From: Paenarthrobacter nitroguajacolicus JCM 14115 | GTDB taxonomy: Bacteria > Actinomycetota > Actinomycetes > Actinomycetales > Micrococcaceae | Direction: 5' to 3' | Length of the DNA stretch: 64,000 nucleotides | Assembly: GCA_001313365.1 (NCBI GenBank) | Contig: BBFS01000009.1 | Location: forward strand, 1-64,000 | Shown here: one piece after another, positions 44,366 through 56,632 of the stretch | Layout of the letters: each line of letters begins with the position of its first letter | Position numbering within the stretch: position 1 is the stretch's first letter | Translations under genes and position numbers: made by a program | The notes under the pieces: generated by a model | What the model saw: the letters and a program-made list of their open reading frames with translations, nothing else | Database searches by the model: none | What the model was told of the DNA's origin: nothing

Positions 44366-47300
44366 CTAGCGTCGAACGATTGACCTCAAGAGCCTTAATG
44401 CTACCGACAGTGAAGCCATGTCGTCGGCTTCGAGCGCGTTGACCTCATCAAACATCGTCTTGGCACGTCCCAGCTGTTCGGCATTCTGCCCCTCCCACGC
44501 CTTCAGGCGATCCTCAGCCGAGGCGCCGGACTCTGTGGACTCAAGGACCGACGTCGTCATATCCGCCACCGTGGAGTACAAGTCATCACGGAGAGCTGCA
44601 CGCGCCAATGCCTGCCAGCGGTCATCGCGAGGCAAGGAACTGATTCGTTCCAGCAGCGAATCCACATGGAAGCGGTTGAATACTGTGTAGTAGACGTGTG
44701 CAACGTCCTCGACGCCCTCGCTTCCGGTCTGGGCAATCCGCGCGATGTCCAAGAGTGCGTAGCTCTCGAACAGCTCAGCCCACCTGTGCGCAAGATGCTC
44801 CGGCAGTCCCCAGGTTCGTGCTTTGTCCAACCAACCGGAAATTCGGATCTTGTCCTCACCCCCGGAGGTAGTCCAGAAGCTTGGCCCTCAGCGGTGCCAA
44901 CATGGGTTTGAAGGATTCAACGACATCGGAAATAGGCTGTGACCCCATCCCCTGGCCCAGCACCCAGCGTACTGCCCGGTCGAGCAACCGCCGGATGTCC
45001 AGATGGACTTCACTCCAGTGTTCGGTGGGGGGGAAGGATGCCGGAAGTGCATTCAGCTCGGCAACCATGGGATCGAGATCATAGATTTCACGCAGAGCCA
45101 CGAAAGCCTTGGCAACGGCCACCTCATTGGCCGACGTTTCTTCAATGGCCCGGAAGGCGAAGGTGATGCCCCCAAGATTGATGATGTCATTGGCGACCAC
45201 AGTGGCGATGATCTCGCGCCGCAGCGGGTGAGTGTCCAAATCAGCGTCGAACTTTTCCCGCAGTTGCTTCGGGAAGTACTCACGGATTGTGTCCGCAAAC
45301 CACGGATCGTCGGCGAGGTTGCTGTCCCGCAACGCGCCAGCCAGCTCGATCTTTGCGTATGCAGCCAGGACCGCCAACTCGGGAGAGGTAAGTCCCTGGC
45401 CCTGTTCCAACCTCGACCGCAGGGTTTCCGTGGTGGGGAGTGCTTCAAGATCACGCTTGAGGTCGGCAGACTTCTCCAGCCAGTCCATGAGGCGCTCGTA
45501 ACTTGGGCTCCAGTCCGCGACTCGGGTCCGGTCGTTGAGCAGCAGGATGTTCTGGTCGATGTTGTCCTGCAGGACAAGCCGTCCCACTTCATCTGTCATG
45601 TCAGCGAGGAAGCTGGCTCGTTCGGCGGAGTCAAGTTTGCCGGCCGCGACCATCCGATCCACAAAGATCTTGATGTTGACCTCATGGTCGGAGCAGTCAA
45701 CACCGGCGGAGTTATCGATCGCGTCCGTATTCAGAATGACGCCTTGCAAAGCGGCCTCGATACGTCCCCCGCTGCGTCAATCCCAGGTTTCCGCCTTCGC
45801 CCACGACCTTGACCCGCAGATCCCGGCCGTCCACGCGGATAGCGTCGTTGGCTTTGTCGCCCACGGCTGCATGGGTTTCAGTACTAGCCTTGACATACGT
45901 GCCAATACCGCCGTTATAGAGAAGATCTGCCGGGGGGGCCAGCAAAATCGCGCGAAGAAGCTCCGGGGGGGCTTAATTGCGTCGTTCCATCCGGCAGGCC
46001 CAATGCCTTGCGTACTTGCTCCGAGACCGGGATGGTCTTGGCTTGACGTGGATAGACGCCGCCACCTTCGCTGATAAGGGTGCGGTCATAGTCGTCCCAC
46101 GAGGATCGGGGGGGCAGTTCGAAGAGCCTTTGCCGCTCGGCAAACGATGCAGCAGCATCAGGCGAGGGATCAAGGAAGATGTGGCGGTGGTCGAAGGCGG
46201 CCAGCAGCCGGATATGCCGGGAAAGCAGCATGCCGTTGCCGAAGACGTCACCAGACATGTCGCCAACGCCAACCACCGTGAATTCCTCAGTCTGGGTGTC
46301 CAGGTCGAGCTCACTGAAGTGCCTCTTGACTGATTCCCAGGCTCCCCCGGGCAGTGATGCCCATGGCTTTGTGGTCGTAACCCACTGACCCACCCGAGGC
46401 AAACGCGTCACCGAGCCAGAAACCGTATTCGGCGGCAAGCCCGTTGGCGGTGTCGGAGAACGTTGCGGTGCCCTTGTCCGCTGCAACTACAAGGTACGAG
46501 TCGTCATCGTCGTGCCGAACAACGTCCGGCGGCGGCACCAGCCTCTCGCCGTCTGCTGACGTAACGAGGTTGTCTGTGATGTCCAGAAGGCCTCGAATGA
46601 AAGTCTTGTAGCTCTCAATTCCTTCGGCCATCCAAGCAGCCCTGTCTACTGTCGGGTTGGGGGGGAGCTTCTTGGCAAAGAATCCGCCTTGGCGCCCGTT
46701 GGGACAATGACCGCGTTCTTGACGGTCTGCGCCTTTACGAGGCCCAGAATCTCAGTCCGGAAGTCCTCCCGGCGGTCAGACCAGCGAAGGCCACCGCGGG
46801 CTACCTTCCCGAAGCGCAAGTGCACGCCTTCAACTCTCGGCGAGTAAACCCAGATCTCGAACATCGGGCGTGGGAAAGGAAGACCCTCAATGGACGTGGG
46901 ATCCAGCTTGAAGCTGACGTATTCCTTGTTCTGGTAGTAATTAGTCCGGAGAGTCGACTCAATAAGGTTCACGAAAGTACGCAGAACGCGATCGGCATCC
47001 AACGTGGCCACCTGCTCGATCGACTCAGCGAGCGCTGCCCGCGCTGCCGCTTGGCGTTCGGGCCGCTGTCCTTCCGGAACGGCGGGGTCGAAGCGTGCAG
47101 AGAAGAGCTCATTGAGTCCACGTGCAACATCGGGGTTGCCCAGCAAGGTATCTGCAATGAATCCGAAGGAATTGGTGTTGCCCATTTGCCGCATGTACTT
47201 GGCGTAGGCACGGAGTACCACCACTTGACGCCAATGTATGCCTTCACGGAGAACCAGCCGGTCAAAGTTGTCTGATTCGACAGCACCCGTGATGGCTGCA

Positions 47301-49238
47301 CCGAAGGAGGCGCCCAGCAGGTCTCCCGTAGCCAGGGGGGGGTCGACGCCCGCGGGGTACTTGAGTCCGAGGTCGTAAAGGAAGAAATCGCGATGATCCG
47401 AGGTTTCGATCTCGAAGGGCCGCTCATCCAAGACTTCAAGGCCGAGGTTGTGGAAGTAGGGAAGGATTTGGCTAAGGCTCTTGGCTCCATCAGGTAGAGC
47501 TTGACTCGGGCATCCTCCTCCAAGGCCTCACCGGCACCTTCGGGAAGATACACATGGACACCGGGCTTGATTTGCTTGGTGACCCGTCCTGCCCGCTCCG
47601 CCTCCGCGCCGTATTTCTCGAAGCGTTCAATGTCCTCAAGAGCGTCTTCCACTTCGTAGTCCACGCGGTACCCCGCGGGAAACGCCTCAGCCCACAGCGC
47701 AGACAAAACATCAGCGTCCTCGGCAGACCGGTGCTCACGGAGCACCTCTGCGATACCTTCGCTCCAAGACCGGGACGCACGCATCAGCCGTTGTTCCAGT
47801 TCCTTTACGTCAACTTCCGCCAGTTCAGCCGTGCGGGGCAACCTGATCCTGAAGAAGACACGAGCCAATGCGGATTCAGTGATCCGGGCCTCGTAGTCAA
47901 TGCTTTCGGCGTGGAACGTCTCGCGGAGTTCCTGCTCGATCCGGAGTCTGACGCTGGTGGTGTATCGGTCACGGGGCAGGTAGACCACGGCGGACATGAA
48001 CCGGCCGTAAATGTCCGGGCGCAGGAACAGCTTGGTCCGCCGTCGCTCCTGGAGTCGCTGGATGCCGGTGGCAGTGGCGGCAAGATCCGGTATCTCGATC
48101 TGGAACAGTTCGTCGCGAGGATACGTTTCAAGGATTCCCAAAAGATCCTTGCCCGAGTGGGAGTCAATGGGGAACCCTGCGTTGCGCAGGACAGCATCCA
48201 CCTTGTCCCGAACGATTGGGATGTTGCGTACCGATCCAGTGTAGGCACTAGTGGCGAAAAGGCCGATGAACCGCCGTTCACCGTTAACGTTGCCCAACGC
48301 ATCGAAGCTCTTGACGCCGATGTAATCAAGGTAGGCGGGCCGGTGCACAGTGGAACGCGAGTTCGCCTTGGTAATCACCAAGCACGCTTCTCCCGCGCAC
48401 GCTTCCGGCCGGCATCCGTGAGGTGCTGGACTTGACGCGTGGTGTCGCCGGCACGCAGGAGGCCGAGGCCGCTGTCTTCACGGAGTTGAAGAACGTCCTC
48501 GCCGTTCTCGTCCACGAGGTCGTATTCGCGGTAACCCAGGAAAGTGAAGTTTCCGTTGTCCAGCCATCGCAAAAGGTCTTGTGCCTGCCGGAGTTCAGCG
48601 ACTTGCTCTGGGTGCGTGATGCCGGCCAACGCCTCGGCTAGCTCGAGAGCTTTGCTGCGCATCTTTGGCCAGTCCTCCACCGCCGCCCTGACGTCGCCAA
48701 GGACGCGTTGCAGCCCGGCGATCAACTCTTCCCGCGCATCGTCACTTACACGGTCAATTTCAACAGCGATCCATGACTCCATATGCGACGCGTTGTCGCC
48801 ATCACCCAAGAGGTGGGCCACGCTGGGAAGTGCGGCGGTGTCGCCGCTGGAGATGCCAACGTTGGACGGGACCCGGGAAATACCGCTCAGTTCACCGGAC
48901 ACACGGTCGCGGGTGACCACGAACAACGGGTGCATCACCAAACGGATCGCGCAGTTCTGGCGAACAAGTTCTGCATTGACAGAGTCGACGAGGAACGGCA
49001 TATCGTCCGTGACGATATATACAACGTTTCGCTCGGGTTCGGCGGCGATCTGGACGACGGCATTTCCGGGCCGTCGGGACTGGGCAACGTCCTTGTGCTT
49101 TGTGGCCCGCGCAATCAGAAGTTCGGGTGAATACGCACGCGAGTCTTCCTCTGCGAGGTGTTCATAGTAGTCACCGAAGAACCCTTCACGGACAACTGTT
49201 GCATCGGACCGATCCTCCACGCTGGATCCTGACGACAT
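44366..49238 (-). CDS. gdhB: Large NAD-specific glutamate dehydrogenase (~1620 residues)
   Basis: Total length of about 1620 codons matches the Bac_GDH family (Rv2476c). The N-terminus [20 protein letters not shown] is followed by [14 protein letters not shown] and [15 protein letters not shown], an ACT-like region. Middle segments have [20 protein letters not shown]. The catalytic region reads [20 protein letters not shown], and [18 protein letters not shown] holds the conserved Lys region. The end is [10 protein letters not shown] with TAG 44366-44368. At least six frame shifts coincide mostly with runs. It deaminates glutamate to 2-oxoglutarate and in actinobacteria is regulated by GarA-like FHA proteins; none is seen here. 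Confidence 0.93.
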
Positions 49239-49295
49239 CTACAAACGCCTCCATCACATGTTCATTGCTGCGACTCTGCAGCCCACATGGCGAGC

Positions 49296-50617
49296 CTAGC
49301 GCTTAAAGAGGCGCAAAGCTCTGATAGTTCGACCAAACGAATTGCGATTTTGCTGGACGGGTGCACAGACCAAGCTGGCTATCGCCACCCTAAGAGGCGA
49401 GTCAGGCGCCACTTCCAGAAGGACTGCACCTGCCAGCAAAGCTGCGTCGCACGCCACAGAGTCTGCCGGAAGGTAGGCGTGCACCCCCCCGCTCCCGGAC
49501 CATAGCGGTCCCAGGCGTCACCCAGTTGCTGCCTGGGCGAATGACCCACTGCCGAACGCTTCACTTTGTTCAGCACGACACGGAGATACTTCCGGAACCG
49601 CGGACTCAAGCTCCGCCAGCCTCTAACCAATCGCGGCACTCCAATGGCATCCGCCGCTCCTACGGCGAACACGACATCAGCCATTTCCAAACTGCGAAGC
49701 GTCGCGGCGTTCCGCCGCGGAGCCATGGTGTCAAAGCTGAGCTCTTCATCGGCTTCAAGGCAAAAACCTGTATCCACCACCACATGATCCGCAACTTGCC
49801 TTGCCCTTTCGAGGACCATCGAGACAGCCCCCGCCCTTAACTCCGTCCACCGGTCCGCCCTGGTAGTTCCCGTGAGTACCCGAAAGGTACCGGCCTTCGT
49901 GTAAACAGGAATGGCCGCCGACTTGAGTGCCTCGATGTCGAGCAAACCCTGGTCCGCCAGCCTGCAGGCCTGGGCAAGACCCGCGGACTCGTCCAGCAGC
50001 CCAAGTACCGCTGACACACTTGCCCCCCCATAGCTGTCAGCATCCACGAGAATGACGGACTCGCCAGCTGCGGCCAGCTCCGCCGCGATGTTGACCGCCA
50101 GAAGAGTCCTGCCAGGTGCGCCGACCGGTCCCCCCCACACGGCAGTTATCTGGCCTGACCCCCCCCTTGGTGTGTCGTCGACGGATTCCGCCGCAGCCTC
50201 CAAAAGCACACCCGCCCCCCCAGGGTCTGCGAATCCCGCGTCCCGACCAGCCAAAGGCTGGCTACGTGGACCTTCGCGGTCCACGGCCTCCGATATTTTG
50301 GCCGCCAGGTCCGCGGCATCGATGCCGGTCGAAGCTGTCACGGCGCCTATGGAGTGCAGGCGGTTCGCCTCAGCGGGATCATCGGTCAAGGCAACGATGG
50401 AGACGCCGACTGCTCCGAGGCGATCAACCAGTGTGGTGGTCAGTTCCTCGCAACCTTCCGCTACCACAGCCGCCAACGCGAGGCCGCTTTGGCAAGCAGC
50501 AATCAGTTCAGCTAGCTCTGAACACCGGCGCACCACCGTCACCGGTCCGTGCAGGCGTTCCAACCCGCCGACTACAGCTTCCTGCGCGGAACCAACGGTA
50601 ACGACAGGAATGCTCAC
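49296..50617 (-). CDS. CpaE/MinD-like P-loop ATPase (Ssd-like)
   Basis: GTG 50617 overlaps the SAF gene stop as GTGA and opens SIPVVTVGSAQEAVVGGLER, a receiver-like pseudo-domain. The ATPase part begins GQITAVWGGPVGAPGRTLLA, a deviant Walker A with GAPGRT instead of GKGGxGKT, and VILVDADSYGGASVSAVLGL. VVVDTGFCLEADEEL is the Walker B region. A run at 49486 shifts the frame to HAYLPADSVACDAALLAG and the end IRALRLFKR. About 440 residues. Deviant-Walker CpaE proteins place or assemble Tad pili, and Ssd-like ones affect septum placement. Which applies here is open. Confidence 0.78.
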
Positions 50618-51256
50618 CGAACCACGCCCGCAGGATTCCAAACGACCGATACCTTGGCCTTGTTTGCTTGGGCACCCAGCAATTTTGGCATTTGCTCATC
50701 AGTTACCAGCACCATCACCACGGTTGTTTTCGCAGCTCCCAACGCAGACGAGCCGCTGGTCATTCCGGCAATCTCCGCGCTGGGCAGAAGTAGCCGCGGT
50801 TCCTCAAACGCTGATTCGAACCCGGCACGGCAACCCAGACATCAACCCTGGAGCCTGGAACGGCCTGAGCGGGCAGCTCTTCCTCCATGGCAATGCTACT
50901 GGCTTACGGTCGACGGCATCGGCAGACCCCAGGCTTGCCTGCGGGACCAGCTGATTCTTTGCTACCCGCTGCAGCGCAACCTTGCCCTCAGCGAAGCCGT
51001 GTTCGACTGTGACATAGCTGGGCTCGACTTCATCCAAACGGACCTTGACAATGGATAAGTCCGCTTCAGTGACCACCTGACCTACGGCTATGTCTTCCCG
51101 GGCCGAGTAGACCTGCGTAGTCCTGTCTGCCGAACCAAGCAACGCAATGACTCCGGCCACAGATCCCAAAACCAGCAATACGCCGATGAGCAGCCGGGGA
51201 TCCTTCCACGATGGCTTCTTTAGCCTTGGAGCTGCAACGCCCGCACTCTGACCCAT
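50614..51256 (-). CDS. SAF-domain protein, CpaB/RcpC-like
   Basis: ATG 51256 opens MGQSAGVAAPRLKKPSWKDP with one membrane helix (LLIGVLLVLGSVAGVIALL). The SAF domain follows: YSAREDIAVGQVVTEADLSI then LVPQASLGSADAVDRKPVAL. The C-terminal part, after shifts near 50890 and 50820, reads KTTVVMVLVTDEQMPKLLG and ends NPAGVVR at a TGA overlapping the CpaE-like GTG. About 213 residues. SAF proteins of this type are periplasmic components of Flp pilus systems. It is coupled to the CpaE-like gene. Confidence 0.75.
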
Positions 51257-51417
51257 TTTCCTGCTCCCCCCCACTTTGAGTTATGGCACGGCCGATGGCA
51301 CCTGCCTCCTCATTCTTACCGGCGTCTTCCACAGCTCCAAAGCCATTGGCCTCAAACAGGCGGTAACTGTGGATAACTACCCCCCCAAAAGTGAACGAGG
51401 CTGGCAAAATGAAGCCA

Positions 51418-51644
51418 TGCCCCCCCGATTCCTGACTCTGGCGGATGTCGCCGAACAACTCCAAATCAATTCGCCTCAGGCCTATGCCCTGGTTAGAAGC
51501 GGCGAACTGAAGGCCCTACAGGTGGGAGGGCGGGGGGGACAATGGCGCATCGAGGAAAAGATGCTTGAGCAGTACATCGAGGATCGCTACACAGAGGCCG
51601 GCCGCATGATCGAAGAGGCGAAGAACAAGGTTCATCAGCCTTAG
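51418..51644 (+). CDS. Small HTH (excisionase/MerR-like) DNA-binding protein
   Basis: ATG 51418 opens MPPRFLTLADVAEQLQINSP, a helix-turn-helix followed by a wing (SGELKALQVGG, QWRIEEKMLEQYI), and a helical tail to the stop at 51642-51644. About 75 residues. Proteins of this type include phage excisionases and small regulators; with no phage genes around, a chromosomal regulator is more likely. GRGGQW and MPPR lie on 7-base runs and may include an extra codon each. It is divergent from the SAF gene (162 bases apart) and may control it. Confidence 0.72.
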
Positions 51645-51650
51645 TTGCCG

Positions 51651-52237
51651 CTACCCCCCCCTGAAGTCTTGGCTCGCCCCCCCAGAGCAAAGAGCTGCCA
51701 ATGAACTGAAAGGGATGGTCAGGACAGCGGCTATATTGCCGGCCCGGCGTACTTCACCGTGCGGAACAACTGTGAGGTCGAAATGGTCACGCCCCCCCAC
51801 CCTGTCTATGACTCCATGCAACTTGTACCCATCGCCCGTCCGCACCTTCAGATGAACTACCAGTCAGAGCGGTCCTTTGACAGTGCCTCAGTGCTGAGGC
51901 AATCCCTAATGACTGTTGTATCCGTGACGAGGGCTTCAGTGCCAGCCGCCCCAATCCCTGGTAGGAGAGCACAGACGCGAAAGGCACCAGCCACTGTCGC
52001 GCACCCTCGGTCAGGACCAGCCACTCGCTGCCCGCATGACCTAGCACTCCTCGGATAACGTTGCCGTCAACCAGAACGATCTTGATTTCGGCACCACCGG
52101 CCCCCGCGGAGGCGATCGGCCAGATCGATTCCCGCGAGCTCAACCCTGGCCCGATCTGTTATCTCAGATTCCTTCTCCAGGGCACGCCCTGCAGAAAATT
52201 GTGCTTCCAGATCACCAAAAAGAGAGTCCCATCTCAT
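51651..52237 (-). CDS. Conserved hypothetical protein (frame broken)
   Basis: ATG 52237 opens MRWDSLFGDLEAQFSAGRAL, helical, then after a shift near 52105 GGAEIKIVLVDGNVIRGVLG and GARQWLVPFASVLSYQG, a beta-rich small barrel. A further shift at 51793 gives HFDLTVVPHGEVRRAGNIAA and an end near 51651. About 195 residues. I do not recognise a family. It is probably soluble and could bind nucleic acid or lipid; nothing in the sequence decides this. It is divergent from the LysM gene, 152 bases apart. Confidence 0.5.
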
Positions 52238-52389
52238 GTAGTCAGACTAGGCTGCAGGAATAAGCAAGGGCAACCCGTCGGTTCGGGAAACATCGCGATT
52301 GGACAAGAGGGGGCAAGTATGTTCAAAATAGGTCCAGCAGGTCAAACTGCATCAAATTGCGTCAACTAGAGCTTGGGGGGGGCTTTTGA

Positions 52390-53166
52390 ATGGCACGAAC
52401 ATTGCGCAGAGACTCCACCCTCGCAGCATCTGTGCTTGGTCTGGGACTGCTCCTGGTTCTTGTAGGCAACCTGCTCCTTGCACAATGGCAAGCTGCTGAG
52501 CGACTTAATCACAGATCCACGTTTGAACATCTTCTCGGTTTTGTTGCCTGCGCTGCCGGGATTGCGATAGTAGTTTGGTGGGCACTCTCCTTCTTCATCG
52601 CCTTCATGGCGTCGCTACTGCACCATGCAGGGCAAAGGAAGCGTGCCGACTCGCTTTCAAAGTTCAGCCTGGCTTCATGTTGCGAATCGCCGTGGCGCTC
52701 ATGAGCCTGAACCTTCTGGGCGCAGGGGTCGCTCAAGCGGATACCAGCCGCCTGAACCAGGTTGGCATCATGCTTCCTCGGGCAACACGGCCCACGCGCA
52801 GCCGGCGTGGAAGCCCTCTTCCGTGGAGCGCGCATTCTCCACCCCCCCGGCATCTGTAGACGAAAACGATAAGGCCGGCAGTCCCGCCACTGATCCGCGC
52901 TGGCAGCCTCAACCTCCTGTGGTTGATCCAGGACTTCTGAGCCGCCAGTCCTCCCGTTCATCGGCACCAGCCGGCGATGCCAGCGTTGTCGTCAAGGTGG
53001 TGACTCGCTGTGGTCCATTGCGGCGTCCAGGATGGGACCCTTCGCAACTGACGTGGACGTCGCACTGGCCTGGCCCAAGTGGTACGCCGCCAACCGTGAA
53101 ACCATCGGAAGTGACCCAGCAGTGCTGCTTGCCGGGCAGGTTCTGCAGCCGCCCTCGCCGGGCTAG
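52390..53166 (+). CDS. Membrane-anchored LysM-domain protein (frame broken)
   Basis: ATG 52390 opens MARTLRRDSTLAASVLGLGL with two helices (LLLVLVGNLLLAQW; GIAIVVWWALSFFIAF). After a shift near 52660 comes FMLRIAVALMSLNLLGAGVA and a Pro/Ser/Ala-rich linker. A LysM domain ends the protein once a G is restored near 53003 (VKVGDSLWSIAASRMG, then WYAANRETIGSDPAVLLAGQ). The end is QPPSPG at TAG 53164-53166. About 258 residues. LysM binds peptidoglycan glycans outside the cell. Confidence 0.75.
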
Positions 53167-53316
53167 CAGTAAAGCTCGTGCCCGCCATTTCCACAGACGC
53201 GCCCGCTCAGGGGGCAGCCTCCACCTATCAAAACCGATTCCTAGCGTCATCCCAGCAGAAGCCACCGAGCAAAGCGTCCCCCCCACGCTGATGCTCATGT
53301 AGTGAATGCCTGAGGT

Positions 53317-53747
53317 ATGACCATGACCGTTGCAACAGCGAACCGACCATCAAGCCGTCGGAGCACAAAACGACCAAGCCCGGCTTACGGCCCGGGGGGG
53401 CCCGGACATCGATGTCCGGCTTGTGGCCAGGAGCATCGCGCAGGCAGCTTTGGAGGTGCTGGCCGGCACCCGTCCGCTGCAACAACTCTCCCGCTTACTG
53501 GATTCGGAGTGCTACCTGTCCCTCCAGCATCGGGCAGCCCTCACACGAAAGCACGCAGCCAGGACCAGAGGCAATCCGCAGCCGCACCTGAGCCCCCATG
53601 GTCCGCTCCGTTCGGGTCTGTTCAATATCCGAAGCCATTTGCGAGGCAAGCATCGTAGTGGCGGAAGAGCAACGTTGCCGTGCCGTAGCCATGAGGCTGG
53701 AGCGGTTGGACGGAGTTTGGCAGGTTACCGTACTGGAAATTGGATAA
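53317..53747 (+). CDS. DUF6459 (Rv3235-like) conserved protein
   Basis: Two candidate starts, ATG 53317 and 53323. After the 7-G run at 53394 the frame reads DIDVRLVARSIAQAALEVLA and GTRPLQQLSRLLDSECYLSL, and a later shift gives CRAVAMRLERLDGVWQVTVL, ending LEIG at TAA 53745-53747. This alpha/beta fold matches the Rv3235/DUF6459 proteins that sit next to secA in actinobacteria. About 140 residues. The function is unknown. A terminator follows. Confidence 0.75.
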
Positions 53748-53778
53748 CTTCAACGGCAATATTGCGCCGAGGCAGACA

Positions 53779-53824
53779 AAAAGGGTGAACCCTGGACCAT
53801 TAGCCAAGGTTCACCCTTTTCATT
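53779..53824. terminator. Bidirectional terminator between DUF6459 and secA
   Basis: AAGGGTGAACCCTGG pairs with CCAAGGTTCACCCTT around an ACCATTAG loop, T-tract TTTTCATT on the plus side and A/T-rich bases on the minus side. It serves the two convergent genes. Confidence 0.9.
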
Positions 53825-53843
53825 ACTGCTTTGCGAGACCGGT

Positions 53844-56590
53844 TCAGCGGCGCTTCTTCTTGGCCTGCTTGCGCTGGTCCTGGCTTGCCGCTTTCGCAGG
53901 ATTGCCGGAGCGGCCTGAAGCCCGCCCCCCCTCAATGCGCGTCTGGGTTGCTCCGTCTTCACCTGGCGCGGTGTACTGCAGCTGCGCCGGCTTTTCCGGC
54001 GCTTGGAGGCCTGCCGCACGGATTTGCGGGTCGTGGTGCTCGGTGTGCGTGCCAGCGGCGTCCGCCACCACCACATCTTCGGCAGGTGTTACCTCAACTT
54101 CGAGGTTGTAGAGAAAACCGATGCTCTCCTCACGGATGGCTTCCATCATGCTTTGGAACATCACGAACCCCCCCTCGCGCTGGTATTCCACCAGGGGGAT
54201 CACGCTGGGCCATTGCACGAAGACCGATGCCCTCCTTGAGATAGTCCATCTCGTAGAGGTGTTCCTGCCACTTGCGTCCGAGGACCGAAAGCACAACCCG
54301 GCGCTCGAGCTCACGCATGCTCTCAGCGCCGATTGCCTCTTCACGTGCCTGGTAAACGAGCCGGGCATCAGAGAGGATTTCCTCCTTGAGGAATTCCGCA
54401 GTGACCCTGGACTTGCCGCCGGCTTCGTCAATGATTTCCTGGGCAGTCACTGTTGCCGGGTACAACGTCTTGAGGTTCGCCCACAGCTGGTTGTAGTCCC
54501 AGTCGTCGCCCGATCCTTCAGCAGTAGCGGCGTCAATGAGTGCGTTGATGGTGTCTTCCAGGAAGTATTGGACTTTCTCGTGCAAGTCATCGCCCTCAAG
54601 GATCCGACGCCTGTCGCCATAAATGGCTTCACGCTGACGGTTGAGGACGTCATCGTACTTGAGAACGTTCTTACGCTGCTCGGCGTTGCGGCCCTCCACC
54701 TGGCCTTGCGCGGATGCGATTGCACGGGAAACCAGCTTCGACTCAAGGGCAACATCGTCAGGCACCGAACTGTTCATCAGACGTTCGGCCGCACCTGAGT
54801 TGAACAACCTCATGAGGTCATCTGTCAGCGAGAGGTAGAACCGGGATTCGCCGGGGGGGTCACCTTGCCGTCCGGAACGTCCACGCAACTGGTTGTCGAT
54901 CCGGCGGGATTCGTGGCGCTCGGTTCCAAGCACGTAAAGTCCGCCAAGGTCCAGAACTTCTTCATGCTCGTCCTTGACTGCCTGTTTGGCTGCGGCAAGT
55001 GCCGCCGGCCACGCGGCCTCGTACTCTTCGGAGTTTTCCTCTGGATCAAGGCCGCGCTTGGCAAGTTCGGCAATGGCAGTAAATTCGGCATTGCGCCGAG
55101 CATGATGTCAGTACCGCGGCCAGCCATGTTGGTTGCTACAGTAACCGCGCCCTTTCGCCCGGCCTGCGCCACGATGGACGCCTCCCTTGCGTGGTTCTTG
55201 GCGTTCAGTACTTCGTGCCGGATGCTTCTTTCGCCAAGAGTTTGGAGAGGTACTCACTCTTTTCGACGCTGGTAGTACCTACCAGCACAGGCTGGCCGTG
55301 CTCGTGACGTTCGGCGATGTCTTGAACAACAGCATCGAACTTAACCACCTCGTTTTTGTAGACGAGGTCCGGCTGGTCGATACGCTGCATGTCGCGGTTA
55401 GTGGGGGGGATGGGAACGACACCGAGCTTGTAGGTGCTCATGAACTCAGCGGCTTCGGTCTCAGCCGTACCCGTCATGCCGGCCAGCTTCGAATACATGC
55501 GGAAGTAGTTCTGCAGCGTCACGGTGGCGAGAGTCTGGTTCTCCGCTTGATCTCGACGTTTTCCTTGGCTTCAATAGCCTGGTGCATGCCTTCGTTGTAG
55601 CGCCGCCCGGCAAGGATGCGGCCGGTGTGCTCGTCAACGATCAGGACCTCGCCGTCGAGGATGACGTAGTCCTTGTCCCGCTTGAACAGTTCTTTGGCCT
55701 TGATGGCATTGTTGAGGAAGCCAATCAGCGGGGTGTTGGCAGATTCGTAGAGGTTTTGTATTCCCAGGTAGTCCTCAACCTTTTCAATACCGGCTTCCAG
55801 CACGCCCACGGTTCGCTTCTTCTCATCGACCTCATAATCGACGTCAGGCTGCAAACGGAGCACGACTTTGGCAAATTCGCTGTACCACCGGTTGGTGTCG
55901 CCTTGCGCGGGACCGGAAATGATCAGCGGAGTACGCGCTTCGTCGATCAGGATGGAGTCGACCTCATCCACGATCGCGAAGTTATGGCCGCGCTGGACGA
56001 GCTCACTCGAGTCCCAAGCCATGTTGTCGCGCAGGTAATCGAAGCCGAATTCGTTGTTGGTGCCGTACGTGATGTCAGCGGCGTACTGTTCGCGGCGGAC
56101 GGTGGGATCCTGGTTGGACAGGATGCAACCACTGGAGAGACCAAGGAACCTGTAGACGCGGCCCATGAGTTCGGACTGGTACTCGGCAAGGTAGTCGTTC
56201 ACCGTGACAACGTGGACACCCTTGCCCGAAAGAGCGTTAAGGTAGGCAGGCGCTGTAGCAACGAGGGTCTTGCCTTCACCTGTTTTCATTTCCGCGATGT
56301 TGCCCAGGTGCAGGGCGGCGCCACCCATCAGCTGCACGTCGAAGTGCCGCATCCCCCAAGGTCCTGGACGAGGCTTCCCGCACAGCGGCGAAGGCTTCCG
56401 GAAGGAGGGATTCCAGGGATTCGCCGTCTTGGTGACGGGACCTGAGCCGGTCCGTTTCCTCGCGGATTTCAGCGTCCGAGAAGGACTTGAAAGTGTCTTC
56501 CAGGGCATTGATGGAATCGGCATAGTTCCGCAGTGTCTTGAGTGTCTTTTTGTCACCCGTGCGGAGAAGTTTTTCGATTAGTGATGCCAC
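53844..56590 (-). CDS. secA: Preprotein translocase ATPase SecA
   Basis: ATG 56590 opens [20 protein letters not shown]. Walker A is [13 protein letters not shown] and the DEAD box [21 protein letters not shown]-region [20 protein letters not shown] and the substrate-crosslinking domain are present, then [20 protein letters not shown] (normally GDPGE; 7-C run). A 5-C run at 54190 should be 4; restored, the protein continues [20 protein letters not shown] to the basic end [10 protein letters not shown]. Shifts also occur near 56350, 55540 and 55200. About 910 residues. No Cys-rich zinc motif at the C-terminus, as for actinobacterial SecA1. It drives Sec export. Confidence 0.96.
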
Positions 56591-56632
56591 GTGAAATTGC
56601 TCCCAGTCTCATGCTGCCGAATTCTGGCTGTT

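Noticed and set aside
45003..45812. A 269-codon open frame opposite the glutamate dehydrogenase.
   Set aside because: It is a shadow of the GDH frame, with no start signal or domain.
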